Assembly: GCF_000426605.1 (NCBI RefSeq)
Contig: NZ_AUFR01000005.1
Location: forward strand, 62,001-126,000
From: Propionibacterium acidifaciens DSM 21887
GTDB lineage: Bacteria; Actinomycetota; Actinomycetes; Propionibacteriales; Propionibacteriaceae
Reading direction: 5' to 3'
Length of the DNA stretch: 64,000 nucleotides
Below, in pieces: positions 26,400-37,234 of this stretch (position 1 is its first letter; each line of letters opens with the position of its first letter). Made by a program: the position numbers and the translations under genes. A model generated the notes under the pieces. The model worked only from the letters and a program-made list of their open reading frames with translations, did not search any database and was not told the DNA's origin.

Positions 26400-26699
26400 T
26401 CAGTGCTTCAGCAGGTTCTCGTCGTCGACCGAGGCCGACCGGCGGGTACGGAAGATGGTGATGATGATGGCCAGTCCGACAACGACCTCCGCGGCCGCGA
26501 CGACCATGACGAAGAAGGCCGCGATCTGCCCGTCCAGGCCGCCGTGGACGCTCGAGAAGGTCACCATCGCCAGGTTGGCGGCGTTGAGCATGAGCTCCAC
26601 CGACATGAAGGCGATGAGCGCGTTGCGGCGGATCATGAAGCCGAGCAGCCCGATGCAGAACAGGATGGCCGCCAGGATGATGTAGGCGTTCGGATTCAT
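26400..26699 (-). CDS. nuoK: NADH-quinone oxidoreductase subunit K
   Basis: A 99-residue three-helix subunit with the conserved membrane Glu residues in [13 protein letters not shown] and [13 protein letters not shown], both needed for proton pumping. It starts at the ATG at 26699, sharing bases with the nuoJ stop (TGATG). Confidence 0.95.
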   Translation of the reverse strand: MNPNAYIILAAILFCIGLLGFMIRRNALIAFMSVELMLNAANLAMVTFSSVHGGLDGQIAAFFVMVVAAAEVVVGLAIIITIFRTRRSASVDDENLLKH

Positions 26700-27628
26700 C
26701 ACTCGTCCTCCTCGCGACGATGCGCCCCGGTGGACGCCGGCTCGGCGTCGGGCCCGGCAGCCGGCTCGGCGCCGGTCAGCTCGGAGGCGGGCCCCGGGCT
26801 CGGCAGCTCGTGCTCTCCCGGCAGCAGGCCGTGCTGGTCGTCCCGCACGGCGCGGACGGCACGGTCGGCGGCGATGTTCGGTGCGACGAGACGGCCCCTG
26901 TCGACGACCACGACGCCGCGGGCGGCGAGCGTCGGGACCACCGATCCCTCGGCCGTCGAGCCGTCGGGCAGCAGGGCCGGGTGGTCGACCGAGTTGTGGC
27001 GGGCGTAGACGCCGGGGCTGGGCAGCGGGGCCGGGTCGACGCCGTGCTCCGCGTACTCGCGGACCCGACGGGCGGCGCGCGCCTGCTGACGCTCCTTGCG
27101 GTGGAGTCGCTCGCCGTGGGCCAGCACCATGGCGGCCAGGGCCGCCGTGATGAGCAGGGCCGCGGTGGCCTCGAACGCGAAGACATAGCGTCCGAAGACG
27201 AGGTAGGCCAGCGAGCGGACGTTGCCCTGGTCGCCGACCGCCGCGCCGAGGCCCTTCGAGTCGGTGAGGACGCCGTGGCCGACGGCCAGCAGGAGCAGCA
27301 CGAGCAGCCCGAGGGCGCCGATGACGGCCGCGACGCGCTGGCCCCTGATCGTCTCGACCATCGCGTCGACCGAGTCGACGCCGATGATCATCATCGTGAA
27401 GACGAAGAGCATCATGACGGCGCCCGTGTAGACGATGATCTGGGCGACGAACAGGAAGGGCGCGTCGAGGCTGGCGTACAGGCAGGCCAGGCAGATCATG
27501 ACGGCCGCCAGGCACAGCGCCGAGTGCACCGGCTTGCGGCTGAGGACGAGCCCCAGCGCCGCCACCGCGGCCAGCACCGCGAACACCCAGAAGGCGACTG
27601 CCTGGGCCGTGAGCAGGGGGATCATCAT
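26699..27628 (-). CDS. nuoJ: NADH-quinone oxidoreductase subunit J
   Basis: 309 residues. The first 180 or so hold the five helices of NuoJ, including [23 protein letters not shown]. The remaining 130 are a hydrophilic extension rich in Arg, Ala and Pro, as often seen in actinobacterial NuoJ but longer than the E. coli protein (184). The ATG at 27628 gives an ATGA overlap with nuoI; a second Met follows immediately. Confidence 0.94.
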   Translation of the reverse strand: MMIPLLTAQAVAFWVFAVLAAVAALGLVLSRKPVHSALCLAAVMICLACLYASLDAPFLFVAQIIVYTGAVMMLFVFTMMIIGVDSVDAMVETIRGQRVAAVIGALGLLVLLLLAVGHGVLTDSKGLGAAVGDQGNVRSLAYLVFGRYVFAFEATAALLITAALAAMVLAHGERLHRKERQQARAARRVREYAEHGVDPAPLPSPGVYARHNSVDHPALLPDGSTAEGSVVPTLAARGVVVVDRGRLVAPNIAADRAVRAVRDDQHGLLPGEHELPSPGPASELTGAEPAAGPDAEPASTGAHRREEDE

Positions 27629-28224
27629 GCGGCTCCCGTCTCGTGCGGAACTGGGTTCGTGCCGGCGGCCCGGGCGGGCGCGCGCACGCCGACCGCGTCG
27701 GCCGCGCCCCGCTCGTCGAGCTGGCCGGTGGGCGGCAGGCCGAGGAAGTAGTCTTTCTCGTCGTCGCCCAGACGACGGGCGTGCGGCGGGGCCTCCATGC
27801 CGGGCAGCAGCGGCGCCAGGAGGCGCTGCTTGTCGTAGATGAGGCTCTCGCGGCTGCGGTCGGCCAGCTTGAAGTCGTTGGTCATCGTCAGCGCGCGCGT
27901 CGGGCAGGCCTCGATGCACATGCCGCACAGGATGCAGCGCAGATAGTTGATCTGGTACACCTTGCCGTAGCGCTCGCCGGGGCTGAAGCGCTGCTCGTCG
28001 GTGTTCTCGCCGGCCTCCACGTAGATGGCGTCGGCCGGGCAGGCCCACGCGCACAGCTCGCAGCCGACGCACTTCTCGAGCCCGTCGGGCCAGCGATTCA
28101 GCTGGTGACGGCCGTGGAAGCGCGGCGCGACGACGCGCTCGGCGCCCTTCTGCGGGTACTTCTGCGTGAAGGACTTGCGGAACATCGTTCGGAAGGTGAT
28201 TCCGAAGCCGGACCAGGCTCCCAT
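27625..28224 (-). CDS. nuoI: NADH-quinone oxidoreductase subunit I
   Basis: A 199-residue peripheral-arm ferredoxin-like subunit with two [4Fe-4S] motifs: [12 protein letters not shown] near 51-62 and [12 protein letters not shown] near 96-107. These hold clusters N6a and N6b, which carry electrons toward N2 in NuoB. It starts one base after the nuoH stop (TGACATG). The Ala/Gly-rich C-terminal tail (about residues 160-199) is poorly conserved. Confidence 0.95.
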   Translation of the reverse strand: MGAWSGFGITFRTMFRKSFTQKYPQKGAERVVAPRFHGRHQLNRWPDGLEKCVGCELCAWACPADAIYVEAGENTDEQRFSPGERYGKVYQINYLRCILCGMCIEACPTRALTMTNDFKLADRSRESLIYDKQRLLAPLLPGMEAPPHARRLGDDEKDYFLGLPPTGQLDERGAADAVGVRAPARAAGTNPVPHETGAA

Positions 28225-28225
28225 G

Positions 28226-29584
28226 TCAGTGCTCCTCCCCCGTCGTCGACGGCCCGTCCGGGGCGGCCCCGGACGGTCCCCCCGGTTCTCCGGGCGGTCC
28301 GGACTCGGCGACGATGCCGGCGAACTGGCGGGCCTGACGGCCCGGCATCGGCGGCACCGGGTAGCCGCCGGCGAAGGCGTCGAACTCGGCCTCCGGGGCC
28401 TCCTCCTCGGCCTCGGGCGGCCGGGACGGCCACAGCGCCCAGACCAGGAGGGCGACGATGAGCACCCCGACGAGGACGGCGACCACCGGCGAGGCGAACC
28501 AGCCGTTGACCATGCCGCCGCGCAGGACCGAGAAGACCAGGATCCACACGAGCGAGATCGGGATGAGCCACTTCCAGCCCAGGTTCATGAACTGGTCGTA
28601 GCGGAAGCGCGGGAGCGCCGCCCGGACCCACACGAAGAAGAAGACGACCAGCTGGGCCTTGAGGAAGAACCACAGCATTCCCCACCAGCCGTGGTTGACC
28701 GCGTCAACCATGCTGAGCGGCCAGGGCGCGCCGTAGCCGCCGAGGAAGAGCGTCGTGCACACACCGGAGACGGTGGCGACGTTGATGTACTCGGCGAGGA
28801 AGAACATGGCGTAGCGGAAGCCCGAGTAGTCGGTGATGTGGCCCGAGACGATCTCGGACTCGCACTCGGCCAGGTCGAAGGGCAGGCGGTTCGTCTCGCC
28901 GAAGATCGACACGATGTAGATGCAGAAGCTCGGCAGCAGCGGCAGCCAGTAGTGCGTCGGGAAGAAGGTCTCCAGCCCGAAGAGGCTCAGGTGCTGCATC
29001 TGGGCCTCGACGATCTGGCTGGTGCTCATCGAGCCGGCGAACATGAAGACCGTCACGAGCGACAGGCCCATGCACACCTCGTAGCTGATGAGCTGCGCCG
29101 TGGCGCGCATCGAGCCGAGGAAGGAGTAGGTGCCGTTGGAGGCCCAGCCCGCCAGGACGACGCCGTAGATGCCGACCGAGGCGATGGCCAGGACGAGCAG
29201 CACCGAGACCGGCAGGTCGGAGACCTGCAGCCTGGTGACGTGCCCGAACATCGACACCTCGCCACCGAGCGGGATGACCGCCCAGGAGCTGAAGGCCGCG
29301 ATGGCGATGAGCATCGGGGCCAGCGAGAAGACGACCCGGTCCGTGCGGGCCGGACGGAAGTCCTCCTTGAGGAGCAGCTTCACACCGTCGCCCAGGGCCT
29401 GCGGCAGGCCGAGCGGGCCGTTCATGATCGGGCCCTTGCGGTTCTGCATGCGGCCGAGGACCCGGCGCTCGAACCACACGTTGAAGATGGTCCACACCAG
29501 CAGGACGACGAAGACGCCGACGACCTTGATGAGGACCAACCACCAGGGATCTGGGCCGAAGACGGCGCTCTCGAGCGGGTTCAT
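28226..29584 (-). CDS. nuoH: NADH-quinone oxidoreductase subunit H
   Basis: A 452-residue membrane subunit linking the quinone chamber to the arm. Conserved loops seen: [66 protein letters not shown], and [20 protein letters not shown]. The last 80 residues are a Pro/Glu/Gly-rich tail beyond the usual end, typical of actinobacteria. ATGA overlap with nuoG. Confidence 0.95.
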   Translation of the reverse strand: MNPLESAVFGPDPWWLVLIKVVGVFVVLLVWTIFNVWFERRVLGRMQNRKGPIMNGPLGLPQALGDGVKLLLKEDFRPARTDRVVFSLAPMLIAIAAFSSWAVIPLGGEVSMFGHVTRLQVSDLPVSVLLVLAIASVGIYGVVLAGWASNGTYSFLGSMRATAQLISYEVCMGLSLVTVFMFAGSMSTSQIVEAQMQHLSLFGLETFFPTHYWLPLLPSFCIYIVSIFGETNRLPFDLAECESEIVSGHITDYSGFRYAMFFLAEYINVATVSGVCTTLFLGGYGAPWPLSMVDAVNHGWWGMLWFFLKAQLVVFFFVWVRAALPRFRYDQFMNLGWKWLIPISLVWILVFSVLRGGMVNGWFASPVVAVLVGVLIVALLVWALWPSRPPEAEEEAPEAEFDAFAGGYPVPPMPGRQARQFAGIVAESGPPGEPGGPSGAAPDGPSTTGEEH

Positions 29585-32010
29585 GCTGCACCTCCCTGAT
29601 CGACGGTCTGCGGGGGCGGGGCGACGCGCGCCGCCTCGACCCTGACGCGGGAACCGGGCCGGACGCCGAGCACGGCGGCCAGCGGCCCCGCGGAGTTGAG
29701 GGGGGCCCAGACGACGCCGGGCACCATGTCGGCCTCGACGCGGACCGGCAGGCTCAGCGAGCCGGCCGGGCCGTGCAGGCTCGCCCGCGCCCCCGGCGCC
29801 AGGCCCAGGGCCTCGGCGTCGGCCGGGGCCAGGGCGATCGTCGGCGGCGCGGCGGCGGCCCGGGCGAAGTCGGCGCCGTCGAGGGCGGCCGAGTCGTCCA
29901 TGAGCAGCCGCCAACCGGCCAGGAGCATACCCTCGCCCTCGGGCGCGGGCCCGGCCGAACGGGGCTCGAATCCGGCGCGGGCGCCGGACCAGGGCCCCAG
30001 CTCGGCGAGGTCCTCGCCGGCCCGGGCCGGGCCGCGCACGCCGAGGTCGGAGCCGAGGGCGTCGGCCAGGGCGGCCAGCACGCGCACGTCGGTCATCGGG
30101 GCCCGGTTCGCGGCGTTGATGAGCGCGACCGGGCGCGGGCGGTGCTCCCAGTCGAGAAGGGTGCCGGCCTGCTCCTCGAGCAGGGCGACCGGGAGGACGA
30201 CGTCCGCGTGCTCGGTGACGTCGCTGGGGCGCTGCTCGAGGCTCAGCACGAAGTCCGCCGCATCGAGGGCCCGGGCGAAGGCCGCCGGGTCGGCCGTGTC
30301 GGCGGCCTGGATGCCGCCGGTGACGAGGGCCTTCAGCTGCCCGTCGAGGGCCGCCCCGATGATGCGCGTCACGTCCCGGCCGCCCCCGGCCGGCAGCGAC
30401 GGGACGCCCCAGGCGGCGGCGACGTCGACGCGGGCGCTCGGATCGGCGCTCGTCCGCCCGCCAGGCAACAGCCCGGGCAGGGCGCCGGCCTCGAGGGCGG
30501 CGAGCTCGCCGGCGCGCCGCGGGATCCACGCGAAGCGGGCGCCGTGGGCCCGCGCCTGGGCGACGACCTCGCTCAACGCGCCGGGGCTCGTCGCCGCGCG
30601 CTCGCCGACGAGGATGATCGTCCGCTCGTCGATGCCGCCCTCCCGGGCCAGCTCGGCGAGCCGGGCGGCCTCCTGGCCGGGGGCGGTGGCCCACAGGCGG
30701 GCGCCCGTCCTGCGGGAGCCGCGGCTGCTGAACGGGGCCAGCGCGACGACCTCGAGACCGCGCTTGCGCCAGGCCTTGCGCAGGCGCAGGAAGACGATCG
30801 GGCACTCGTCCTCGGGCTCGAGGGCCACGAGGACGACGCGTCCGGCGCTCTCCAGGTCGGCGTAGTGGACCGACTCGTCGAACGAGCGGCCCGCGACATG
30901 GGCCATGAGGAAGGAGGTCTCCTCGTCGCTGACCGGGCGGGCCCGGAAGTCGATGTCGTCGGTGCCGAGCACGGCGCGGGCGAAGCGGGACCAGCCGTAG
31001 GCGTTCTCGAGCGTCAGCCGCCCGCCGGGCAGCACCCCGACCGCCCCGGCGGCCCTCAGCCCGGCGGCCGCGGCGTCGATGGCCTCGTGCCAGCCGGCGG
31101 GCACCAGCTCGCCGTCGCGGCGCACGAGCGAGCTCGTGAGCCGGCGCCCGTCCTGGGCCGAGCGGTAGCCGAAGCGGCCCTTGTCGCAGTTCCACTCCTC
31201 GTTCACGGCCGGGTCGTCACCGGCCAGCCGGCGGCGCACCGAGTAGTGCCGGTGGTCGACCCGCAGCTCGCAGCCGGCCGCGCAGTTCTCGCAGCTGGTC
31301 GTCGTGCTGACCAGGTCGAACGGGCGGGACTGGAAGCGGTAGTCGGCGCTGGTCAGGGCGCCGACCGGGCAGATCTGGACGATGTTGCCGGCGAAGTACG
31401 AGAAGTACGGCTGCTCCTCGTAGCCGCTGATCTGGCTCATCGCGCCGCGCTCGGCGAGACTGATGAAGTCGTCACCGCTGATCTGGTTGCTGAAGCGGGT
31501 GCAGCGCTGGCACAGCACGCAGCGGTCCCGGTCGAGGAGGATCTCGGCGCTGATGCGGATGGGCTTGGCGTAGGTGCGCTTGGCCCCCTCGTAGCGGGAC
31601 TCGCCCGGGCCGTGGCTCATCGTCTGGTTCTGCAGCGGGCACTCGCCGCCCTTGTCGCAGATCGGGCAGTCGAGCGGGTGGTTGATGAGGAGGAACTCGA
31701 GCATCCCCCGCTGGTGCTTGGCCACCGTCTCGTTGGACTCACCGGTCTCGACCCGCATGCCGGGCATCGCGGCGAGCGCGCAGGCCGGCTGGGGCTTCAT
31801 CGGACGGCCGTTGCCGGCGTCGGGCACCTCGACCAGGCAGGCGCGGCAGGCCGCGACCGGGTCGAGCAGCGGGTGGTCGCAGAACCGCGGGATCTCGAGG
31901 CCGATCATCTCGGCGGCCCGGATGACGAGCGTGCCCTTGGGCACCTCGACCTCGGTGCCGTCGATGGTGAAGGTGACCGTGTCCGGCTTCGCGGCGACGT
32001 CGGCGCTCAT
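29581..32010 (-). CDS. nuoG: NADH-quinone oxidoreductase subunit G
   Basis: An 809-residue iron-sulfur subunit of the electron-input module. The N-terminal [2Fe-2S] site is CDHPLLDPVAACRACLVEV, then CPICDKGGECPLQ, the His-Cys region, CVLCQRCTRFSNQ and CPVGAL for N4/N5. CENCAAGCELRVDH with a later CDKGRFGY resembles the N7-type site. The rest is a molybdopterin-oxidoreductase-like domain without catalysis. ATGA overlaps on both sides fix the start at 32010. Confidence 0.95.
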   Translation of the reverse strand: MSADVAAKPDTVTFTIDGTEVEVPKGTLVIRAAEMIGLEIPRFCDHPLLDPVAACRACLVEVPDAGNGRPMKPQPACALAAMPGMRVETGESNETVAKHQRGMLEFLLINHPLDCPICDKGGECPLQNQTMSHGPGESRYEGAKRTYAKPIRISAEILLDRDRCVLCQRCTRFSNQISGDDFISLAERGAMSQISGYEEQPYFSYFAGNIVQICPVGALTSADYRFQSRPFDLVSTTTSCENCAAGCELRVDHRHYSVRRRLAGDDPAVNEEWNCDKGRFGYRSAQDGRRLTSSLVRRDGELVPAGWHEAIDAAAAGLRAAGAVGVLPGGRLTLENAYGWSRFARAVLGTDDIDFRARPVSDEETSFLMAHVAGRSFDESVHYADLESAGRVVLVALEPEDECPIVFLRLRKAWRKRGLEVVALAPFSSRGSRRTGARLWATAPGQEAARLAELAREGGIDERTIILVGERAATSPGALSEVVAQARAHGARFAWIPRRAGELAALEAGALPGLLPGGRTSADPSARVDVAAAWGVPSLPAGGGRDVTRIIGAALDGQLKALVTGGIQAADTADPAAFARALDAADFVLSLEQRPSDVTEHADVVLPVALLEEQAGTLLDWEHRPRPVALINAANRAPMTDVRVLAALADALGSDLGVRGPARAGEDLAELGPWSGARAGFEPRSAGPAPEGEGMLLAGWRLLMDDSAALDGADFARAAAAPPTIALAPADAEALGLAPGARASLHGPAGSLSLPVRVEADMVPGVVWAPLNSAGPLAAVLGVRPGSRVRVEAARVAPPPQTVDQGGAA

Positions 32011-33359
32011 GCCGCACCCCCTTCGTTCGTGGACTGGACGGTGAGGCGTTCGCGGGGCGGCGCGAAGAGCGCGCTGGCCTCGTACGGGAGGAGCTCCCAG
32101 GCGGGCGTGCCCCGGCAGCCGGCCTCGAACTCGCTGCGGAAGTTCCTGACGGCGCTCCTGATGCAGGCGACGAAGCCGTCGGCGAGGGTGCAGAAGCTCT
32201 TCATCGACACGTTGTCGCAGATGTCGAGCAGCTTGTCGACGTCGCCCGGGGCGCCCCGACCGGCCTCGATGTTGCGCAGCGTCTGGACGAGCCACCAGCT
32301 GCCCTCGCGGCACGGGGTGCACTTGCCGCAGCTCTCGTGCTTGTAGAACTCGGTCCAGCGCAGCGTCGTGCGGACCACCGAGACGGTGTCGTCGAAGCAC
32401 TGGAGGGCCTTCGTGCCGAGGATCGAGCCGGCCGCGGAGACCGCCTCGTAGTCGAGCGGCACGTCGAGCTGCTCCGTCGTGAAGATCGGGGTGGACGAGC
32501 CGCCCGGCGTGAAGAACTTCAGCTCGTGGCCCTCGCGGACGCCGCCCGCCATCTCGAGGAGCTCGCGCATCGTGATGCCGAGCGGGGCCTCGAACTGGCC
32601 GGGGCGCTTCACGTGCCCGCTCACCGAGTAGATCGTCGCGCCCCTGGAGCGCTCGGTGCCCATCTGCCGGTACCAGGCGGCACCGTGGGCGACGATCGCG
32701 GGCACCGAGGCGATGGACTCGGCGTTGTTGACCACCGTCGGGCAGGCGTACAGGCCCTCGACGGCCGGGAACGGCGGGCGCAGCCGGGGCTGGCCGCGCC
32801 GGCCCGACAGCGAGTCGAGCAGGGCCGTCTCCTCGCCGCAGATGTAGGCGCCCGCGCCGGCGTGGACGACGACGTCGAGGTCGTATCCGGTGCCGAACAG
32901 GTTCGCGCCGAGGTAGCCGGCCGCGTAGGCGTCGGCGACGGCCTTGCGCAGGCGGCGGATCACGTGGAGCACCTCGCCGCGCACGTAGACGAAGGCGTGG
33001 TGGGCGTTGACCGCGTAGCAGGCGATGATGATGCCCTCGAGGAGCGTGTGCGGGGTGGCCATGAGCATCGGCACGTCCTTGCACGTGCCGGGCTCGGACT
33101 CGTCGCAGTTGACCACGAGGTACTTCGGGTTCGGGTTGTCCTGGGGGATGAAAGACCACTTCATGCCCGTCGGGAAGCCCGCGCCGCCGCGGCCGCGCAG
33201 GCCGGCGTCCTTGACGAGGGCGATGACCTCCGCCGAGCTCATCGTCGTGAGCGCGGTGCGGGCGGCGCCGTAGCCGCCGTGGCCCACGTGGTTCTCGAGC
33301 CGCCAGGAGCCATCCTCGCCCCAGTGGGCCGAGAGGATGGGGGTCAGCTTGTCGGTCAT
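32007..33359 (-). CDS. nuoF: NADH-quinone oxidoreductase subunit F
   Basis: A 450-residue subunit binding NADH, FMN and cluster N3. The glycine-rich RGRGGAGFPTGMKW (about residues 54-67) binds NADH. The FMN region includes NCDESEPGTCKD and AGAYICGEETALLDSLSGRRGQPR. The [4Fe-4S] ligands are in ESCGKCTPCREG plus a later Cys. It starts at the ATG overlapping the nuoE stop (TGATG). Confidence 0.96.
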   Translation of the reverse strand: MTDKLTPILSAHWGEDGSWRLENHVGHGGYGAARTALTTMSSAEVIALVKDAGLRGRGGAGFPTGMKWSFIPQDNPNPKYLVVNCDESEPGTCKDVPMLMATPHTLLEGIIIACYAVNAHHAFVYVRGEVLHVIRRLRKAVADAYAAGYLGANLFGTGYDLDVVVHAGAGAYICGEETALLDSLSGRRGQPRLRPPFPAVEGLYACPTVVNNAESIASVPAIVAHGAAWYRQMGTERSRGATIYSVSGHVKRPGQFEAPLGITMRELLEMAGGVREGHELKFFTPGGSSTPIFTTEQLDVPLDYEAVSAAGSILGTKALQCFDDTVSVVRTTLRWTEFYKHESCGKCTPCREGSWWLVQTLRNIEAGRGAPGDVDKLLDICDNVSMKSFCTLADGFVACIRSAVRNFRSEFEAGCRGTPAWELLPYEASALFAPPRERLTVQSTNEGGAA

Positions 33360-34090
33360 CACGCCTCCCGGTCCTCGGACGACGGCTCGGCCGGGGCCGT
33401 CCAGCCGTGCTCCCGCGCGTACTCCACTCCGCGCAGGCTGGGTTCGCCCGCGCTGGGCCCCTCGTCGGCCCGGCCGTCGTCGAAGCCGGCGAGGACCCGC
33501 TCGGCCTGCCGCCAGCTCGTGATCGTCGCGCCGCGGCTGGAGCGGACCGTCCTGCCCTCCGCCAGGTCGTCCAGCAGACGGTCGGCCTTCTCGGGGGTCA
33601 TGTTGTCCATGAACTCCCAGTTGACCATCATGACCGGCGCGAAGTCGCAGGCGGCGTTGCACTCGAGGCGCTCGAGGCTGAACCTGCCGTCCGGCGTCGT
33701 CTCGCCCTCGCCGATGCCGAGCCTGCGCTCGACGTGGTCGAGCAGGATGTCGCCGCCGAGCACCGCGCACAGGGAGGTGGTGCACACGCCGATGTGCTGC
33801 TCGCCGCCGGGGCGGCGCTTGTACATCGTGTAGAAGGTGGCCACGCCGTTGACCTGGGCGGTGCTGATGCCCAGGATCTGCGCGCAGGCCCGCACGCCGG
33901 CGTCGGAGACGCGCCCGTCGACCGACTGCACGAGGTGCAGCATCGGCATGAGCGCCGAGCGGGGGTCGGGATAGCGCCCGGCCAGTTCGCGCATCTCGGC
34001 GAGCGTCGTCTCGTCGATCTCCGTGGCCGTCCCCCCGGCGTCGATGCGCACGGAGTCGTCGAAGTGGGACACGAACTCGTGATCGCTCAT
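33359..34090 (-). CDS. nuoE: NADH-quinone oxidoreductase subunit E
   Basis: A 243-residue thioredoxin-fold [2Fe-2S] subunit (cluster N1a), with cysteines in GVCTTSLCAVLGG and LECNAACDFAP. The family is usually about 160-220 residues; the extra C-terminus (RSSRGATITSWRQAE onward) is common in actinobacteria. The ATG at 34090 has an AAGGAG ribosome site. A GTG at 34156 in the same frame would add 22 residues but has no ribosome site. A 19-residue micro-ORF bridges it to nuoD. Confidence 0.93.
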   Translation of the reverse strand: MSDHEFVSHFDDSVRIDAGGTATEIDETTLAEMRELAGRYPDPRSALMPMLHLVQSVDGRVSDAGVRACAQILGISTAQVNGVATFYTMYKRRPGGEQHIGVCTTSLCAVLGGDILLDHVERRLGIGEGETTPDGRFSLERLECNAACDFAPVMMVNWEFMDNMTPEKADRLLDDLAEGRTVRSSRGATITSWRQAERVLAGFDDGRADEGPSAGEPSLRGVEYAREHGWTAPAEPSSEDREA

Positions 34091-34146
34091 GACACGTCGC
34101 TCCTTCTCGTCACCGGTTCGGCTGTCCTGGTCCGCTGGGCGCTCAT
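34087..34146 (-). CDS. 19-residue micro-ORF bridging nuoD and nuoE
   Basis: [19 protein letters not shown]. Its ATG overlaps the nuoD stop (ATGA), and its own TGA overlaps the nuoE ATG (TCATGA). Ribosomes ending nuoD could therefore pass through this frame and reinitiate at nuoE, closing a gap of more than 50 bases in an otherwise gapless run. It is basic and shows no homology I recognise. It may be only a translation relay, or chance. Confidence 0.4.
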   Translation of the reverse strand: MSAQRTRTAEPVTRRSDVS

Positions 34147-35501
34147 CGGTCGACACCGCCCATCACGGGGTCGAGCGAGGCGATGCCCATGATCGAGTCC
34201 GAGAGCATGCCGCCCTCGGCCATGATCGGGATCGACTGCACATGGTTGAAGCCGGGGTCGCGCAGGTGCGCCCGGTACGGCCGGGTGCCGCCGTCGGAGA
34301 CGAGGTGCCAGCCCAGCTCGCCGGCCGGCGCCTCGATCGGCACGTAGACCTCGCCGGCCGGCACGTGGAAGCCCTGCGAGACGACCTTGAAGTGGTGGAT
34401 GAGCCCCTCCATGGACTCGCCCATGATGTGCCTCACGTGCTCGTTCGAGTTGCCCTGCCCGTCGGCCGCCACCGTCAGCTCGGACGGCCAGCGCAGCTCG
34501 GGGTCCTCGATGCGGTAGGGCTCGCCCTTGGTCGAGGCGAGCGCGTCGCGCACCTGCTCGAGGATGCGCACCGACTGGTCCATCTCGTCGAGGCGGATCA
34601 CCCAGCGCCCGTAGGCGTCCATGCTCGAGGCCGTGCAGACGTCGAACTCGTAGTTCTCGTAGCCGCAGTACGGCTCGGTCCTGCGCAGGTCCCAGGGGTA
34701 GCCGGTCGAGCGCAGCACCGGGCCCGAAGCGTTGAGCATCATGCACTGGCTCAGGTCCATGCGCGCGACGTTCTGCAGGCGGTTCTTGAAGATCGGGTTC
34801 TGGAGGGTGAACTGGCCGATCTCGGGCAGGTTCCTCCTCAGCTGGCGCAGCAGCTCGTCGAGCAGGTCCAGGCCGTCGTCGGGCAGGTCGTTCTCGACGC
34901 CGCCGGGGCGGACGTACGCGTTGTTCATGCGCAGGCCGGTGACGGCCTCGGTGAAGTCCAGGACGCGCTCGCGCTCGCGCAGGCAGACCTCCTGGACGCT
35001 CGTGGCGCCCAGCTCGAGGCCGCCGGCGCCGACGCCGGTGAGGTGCGAGGCGATGCGATTGACCTCCATCATGAGGACCCGCAGCTGGCCGGCGCGCGGC
35101 GGCATGTCGTCGGTGACGCCCAGCAGCCGCTCGACGGCCAGCGAGTAGGCGGCCTCGTTGAAGATGCCCGCCACGTAGTTGCACCGGGTGGCGAAGGCCG
35201 AGCCCTGCGTCCAGGAGCGGTACTCCATGTTCTTCTCGATGCCGGTGTGCAGGAAGCCGATGCTCGGGCGCACGGACACGACCGTCTCGCCGTCCAGCTC
35301 CATCACCAGGCGCATGACGCCGTGGGTGCTGGGGTGCTGGGGACCCACGTTGATGACGATCGTCTCGTCGGTGCTCTCGCGCTGGGCCTCGACGATCTGG
35401 TCCCAGTCGGCGCCGTTGGCCAGGTAGGCCGCGTCGACGCACTCGTCGTCGGGGCCGGCGAAGAGGTCCTCGGCACCGGTGCGGTTCTCTGTCTGGCTCA
35501 T
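34143..35501 (-). CDS. nuoD: NADH-quinone oxidoreductase subunit D
   Basis: A 452-residue 49-kDa subunit forming the quinone pocket with NuoB. Motifs seen: [16 protein letters not shown] (quinone-site His/Tyr loop), [17 protein letters not shown], and a C-terminal [13 protein letters not shown]-type end. Ni-Fe hydrogenase ancestry is recognisable but the metal cysteines are absent, as expected. ATGA overlap with nuoC sets the start. Confidence 0.96.
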   Translation of the reverse strand: MSQTENRTGAEDLFAGPDDECVDAAYLANGADWDQIVEAQRESTDETIVINVGPQHPSTHGVMRLVMELDGETVVSVRPSIGFLHTGIEKNMEYRSWTQGSAFATRCNYVAGIFNEAAYSLAVERLLGVTDDMPPRAGQLRVLMMEVNRIASHLTGVGAGGLELGATSVQEVCLRERERVLDFTEAVTGLRMNNAYVRPGGVENDLPDDGLDLLDELLRQLRRNLPEIGQFTLQNPIFKNRLQNVARMDLSQCMMLNASGPVLRSTGYPWDLRRTEPYCGYENYEFDVCTASSMDAYGRWVIRLDEMDQSVRILEQVRDALASTKGEPYRIEDPELRWPSELTVAADGQGNSNEHVRHIMGESMEGLIHHFKVVSQGFHVPAGEVYVPIEAPAGELGWHLVSDGGTRPYRAHLRDPGFNHVQSIPIMAEGGMLSDSIMGIASLDPVMGGVDR

Positions 35502-36250
35502 TGGTTGTAGCTCCTGCGCTCGCTGGGGGGCGCCACGACGGCTCCCTTGAACTCGACCGGAATGCCCCCCAGGGGGTAGTCCTTGCGCTGGGGGTGGCCC
35601 ACCCAGTCGTCGGGCATGAGGATGCGCGTGAGGCCCGGGTGGCCGTCGAAGACGATGCCGAACATGTCCCAGGTCTCGCGCTCGTGGTAGTTGGCGTGCG
35701 GGTAGACCGGCACGACCGAGGGCGCGTGCGGGTCCGCGTCGGGCAGCTCCACCTCGAGGCGGATGCGGCGGTTGTAGGTGTACGAGAGCAGGTGGTAGAC
35801 GACGTGCAGCTCGCGTCCGGCCTGCTCCGGGTAGTGCACGCCGGAGACCGCCGGGCAGACCTCGAAGCGCAGCTCCTCGTCGTCGCGCAGCGCCCGGCAC
35901 AGCTCGACGAGCCGCTCGGGCAGGACGAAGAAGGTGATCTCCCCGCGGTGCACCATGACGTGGGTGGCGAAGCCCGGGACGAGCTCGGCCATGCGGTCGG
36001 CGAGCTGGTCGAACCAGCCGCCGAAGGGCGGGGCCGTGATGCCGGCCAGGGCGGTGGTGCGCTCCATCCCGTTGAAGCCGGAAGTGTCGCCCGGGCCGGA
36101 GCCCGAGCCCCACATGCCCTTCCGCCGGGCGACGACCTGGTCGTCGACGGCCGGGGCGGCCCCGGGGGCGAACAGCTGCGCCAGATGCGGGAACTCGGCG
36201 AGCCCGGAGTCGGTTCCGGGGCGTGCCGGAGTGGCGTCGTTCTCGCTCAT
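35498..36250 (-). CDS. nuoC: NADH-quinone oxidoreductase subunit C
   Basis: 250 residues, the 30-kDa subunit that supports NuoD. The signature [47 protein letters not shown] is recognisable in pieces. The first 75 residues form a Gly/Ser-rich extension ([17 protein letters not shown]). The ATG at 36250 overlaps the nuoB stop; the longer open frame is a shadow of nuoA/nuoB. Confidence 0.95.
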   Translation of the reverse strand: MSENDATPARPGTDSGLAEFPHLAQLFAPGAAPAVDDQVVARRKGMWGSGSGPGDTSGFNGMERTTALAGITAPPFGGWFDQLADRMAELVPGFATHVMVHRGEITFFVLPERLVELCRALRDDEELRFEVCPAVSGVHYPEQAGRELHVVYHLLSYTYNRRIRLEVELPDADPHAPSVVPVYPHANYHERETWDMFGIVFDGHPGLTRILMPDDWVGHPQRKDYPLGGIPVEFKGAVVAPPSERRSYNQ

Positions 36251-36804
36251 CGCATGAGCCCCTTCTGCTCGATGGTGGCCGGCGCCTCGAGCGCGGCCCT
36301 CTCCTTCTCGGCGACCTCGGCGACGCGGTCGGCGCCGATCCGGGCGTGCATGACCTCGCGGGCGCGCAGCTTGAAGACCGCGTCGATGAGCATGTCGGGA
36401 CGCGGCGGGCAGCCGGGGATGTACATGTCGACGGGGACGATGTGGTCGGCGCCCTGCACGACCGCGTAGTTGTTGAAGATGCCGCCGCTGGAGGCGCAGG
36501 CCCCCATGGCGATGCACCACTTCGGATTCGGCATCTGGTCCCACAGCTGCCGGACGACCGGGGCCATCTTCTGGCTCACCCGGCCCGAGACGATCATGAG
36601 ATCGGCCTGGCGCGGGCTGGCGCGGAAGACCTCCTGGCCCCACCGGCCGGCGTCGGCGCGCGGGCCGCCGTAGCTGATCATCTCGATGGCGCAGCAGGCC
36701 AGGCCCATCGTCAGCGGCCAGAAGGAGGTCTTGCGCGTCCAGCCGGCGATGGCCTCGAGCGTGGTGAGGAAGATGCCCGAGGGGATCTTCTCCTCGATAC
36801 CCAT
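36247..36804 (-). CDS. nuoB: NADH-quinone oxidoreductase subunit B
   Basis: A 185-residue subunit holding cluster N2, the immediate donor to quinone. It has the tandem Cys in GLACCAIEM, then GACASSGG and the [13 protein letters not shown] motif that completes the four ligands. It starts 18 bases after the nuoA stop and is coupled to nuoC by ATGA. Confidence 0.96.
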   Translation of the reverse strand: MGIEEKIPSGIFLTTLEAIAGWTRKTSFWPLTMGLACCAIEMISYGGPRADAGRWGQEVFRASPRQADLMIVSGRVSQKMAPVVRQLWDQMPNPKWCIAMGACASSGGIFNNYAVVQGADHIVPVDMYIPGCPPRPDMLIDAVFKLRAREVMHARIGADRVAEVAEKERAALEAPATIEQKGLMR

Positions 36805-36822
36805 GTGTGATCACCTGGCCTT

Positions 36823-37188
36823 TCAGTCCCAGTCGAGCCCGCCGCGGCGCAGCACGTAGGCGTAGGCGACGAAGACGACGACGATGAACAGGAGCATCTC
36901 GACGACACCGAACGCCCCGAGACGGTCGAAGGCGACCGCCCACGGGTAGAGGAAGACGATCTCGATGTCGAAGACGATGAAGAGCATCGCGGTGACGTAG
37001 TACTTGACCGCGAAGCGCCCGCCGCCGGTGACGGTCTGCGGGGTGGGCTGGATGCCGCACTCGAAGGAGTCGTACTTGGTGCGGTTGTAGCGGTGCGGAC
37101 CGATGAGGGGGGACAGCCAGATCGCCGCCACCCACACGAAGACGGCGGCCAGTACGACCAGCCCGAGGATCGGGATGTATGCGCTCAT
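36823..37188 (-). CDS. nuoA: NADH-quinone oxidoreductase subunit A
   Basis: A 121-residue three-helix subunit with the conserved loop [10 protein letters not shown] and the acidic helix [17 protein letters not shown]. It is the first nuo gene and follows the menJ-like gene by 46 bp, with an AGGAAGGA ribosome site, so both probably lie on one transcript. Confidence 0.95.
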   Translation of the reverse strand: MSAYIPILGLVVLAAVFVWVAAIWLSPLIGPHRYNRTKYDSFECGIQPTPQTVTGGGRFAVKYYVTAMLFIVFDIEIVFLYPWAVAFDRLGAFGVVEMLLFIVVVFVAYAYVLRRGGLDWD

Positions 37189-37234
37189 GTCCGTTCCTTC
37201 CTGCTCTCCGTTTCGACTGCCCTGGTCCTCCGCA

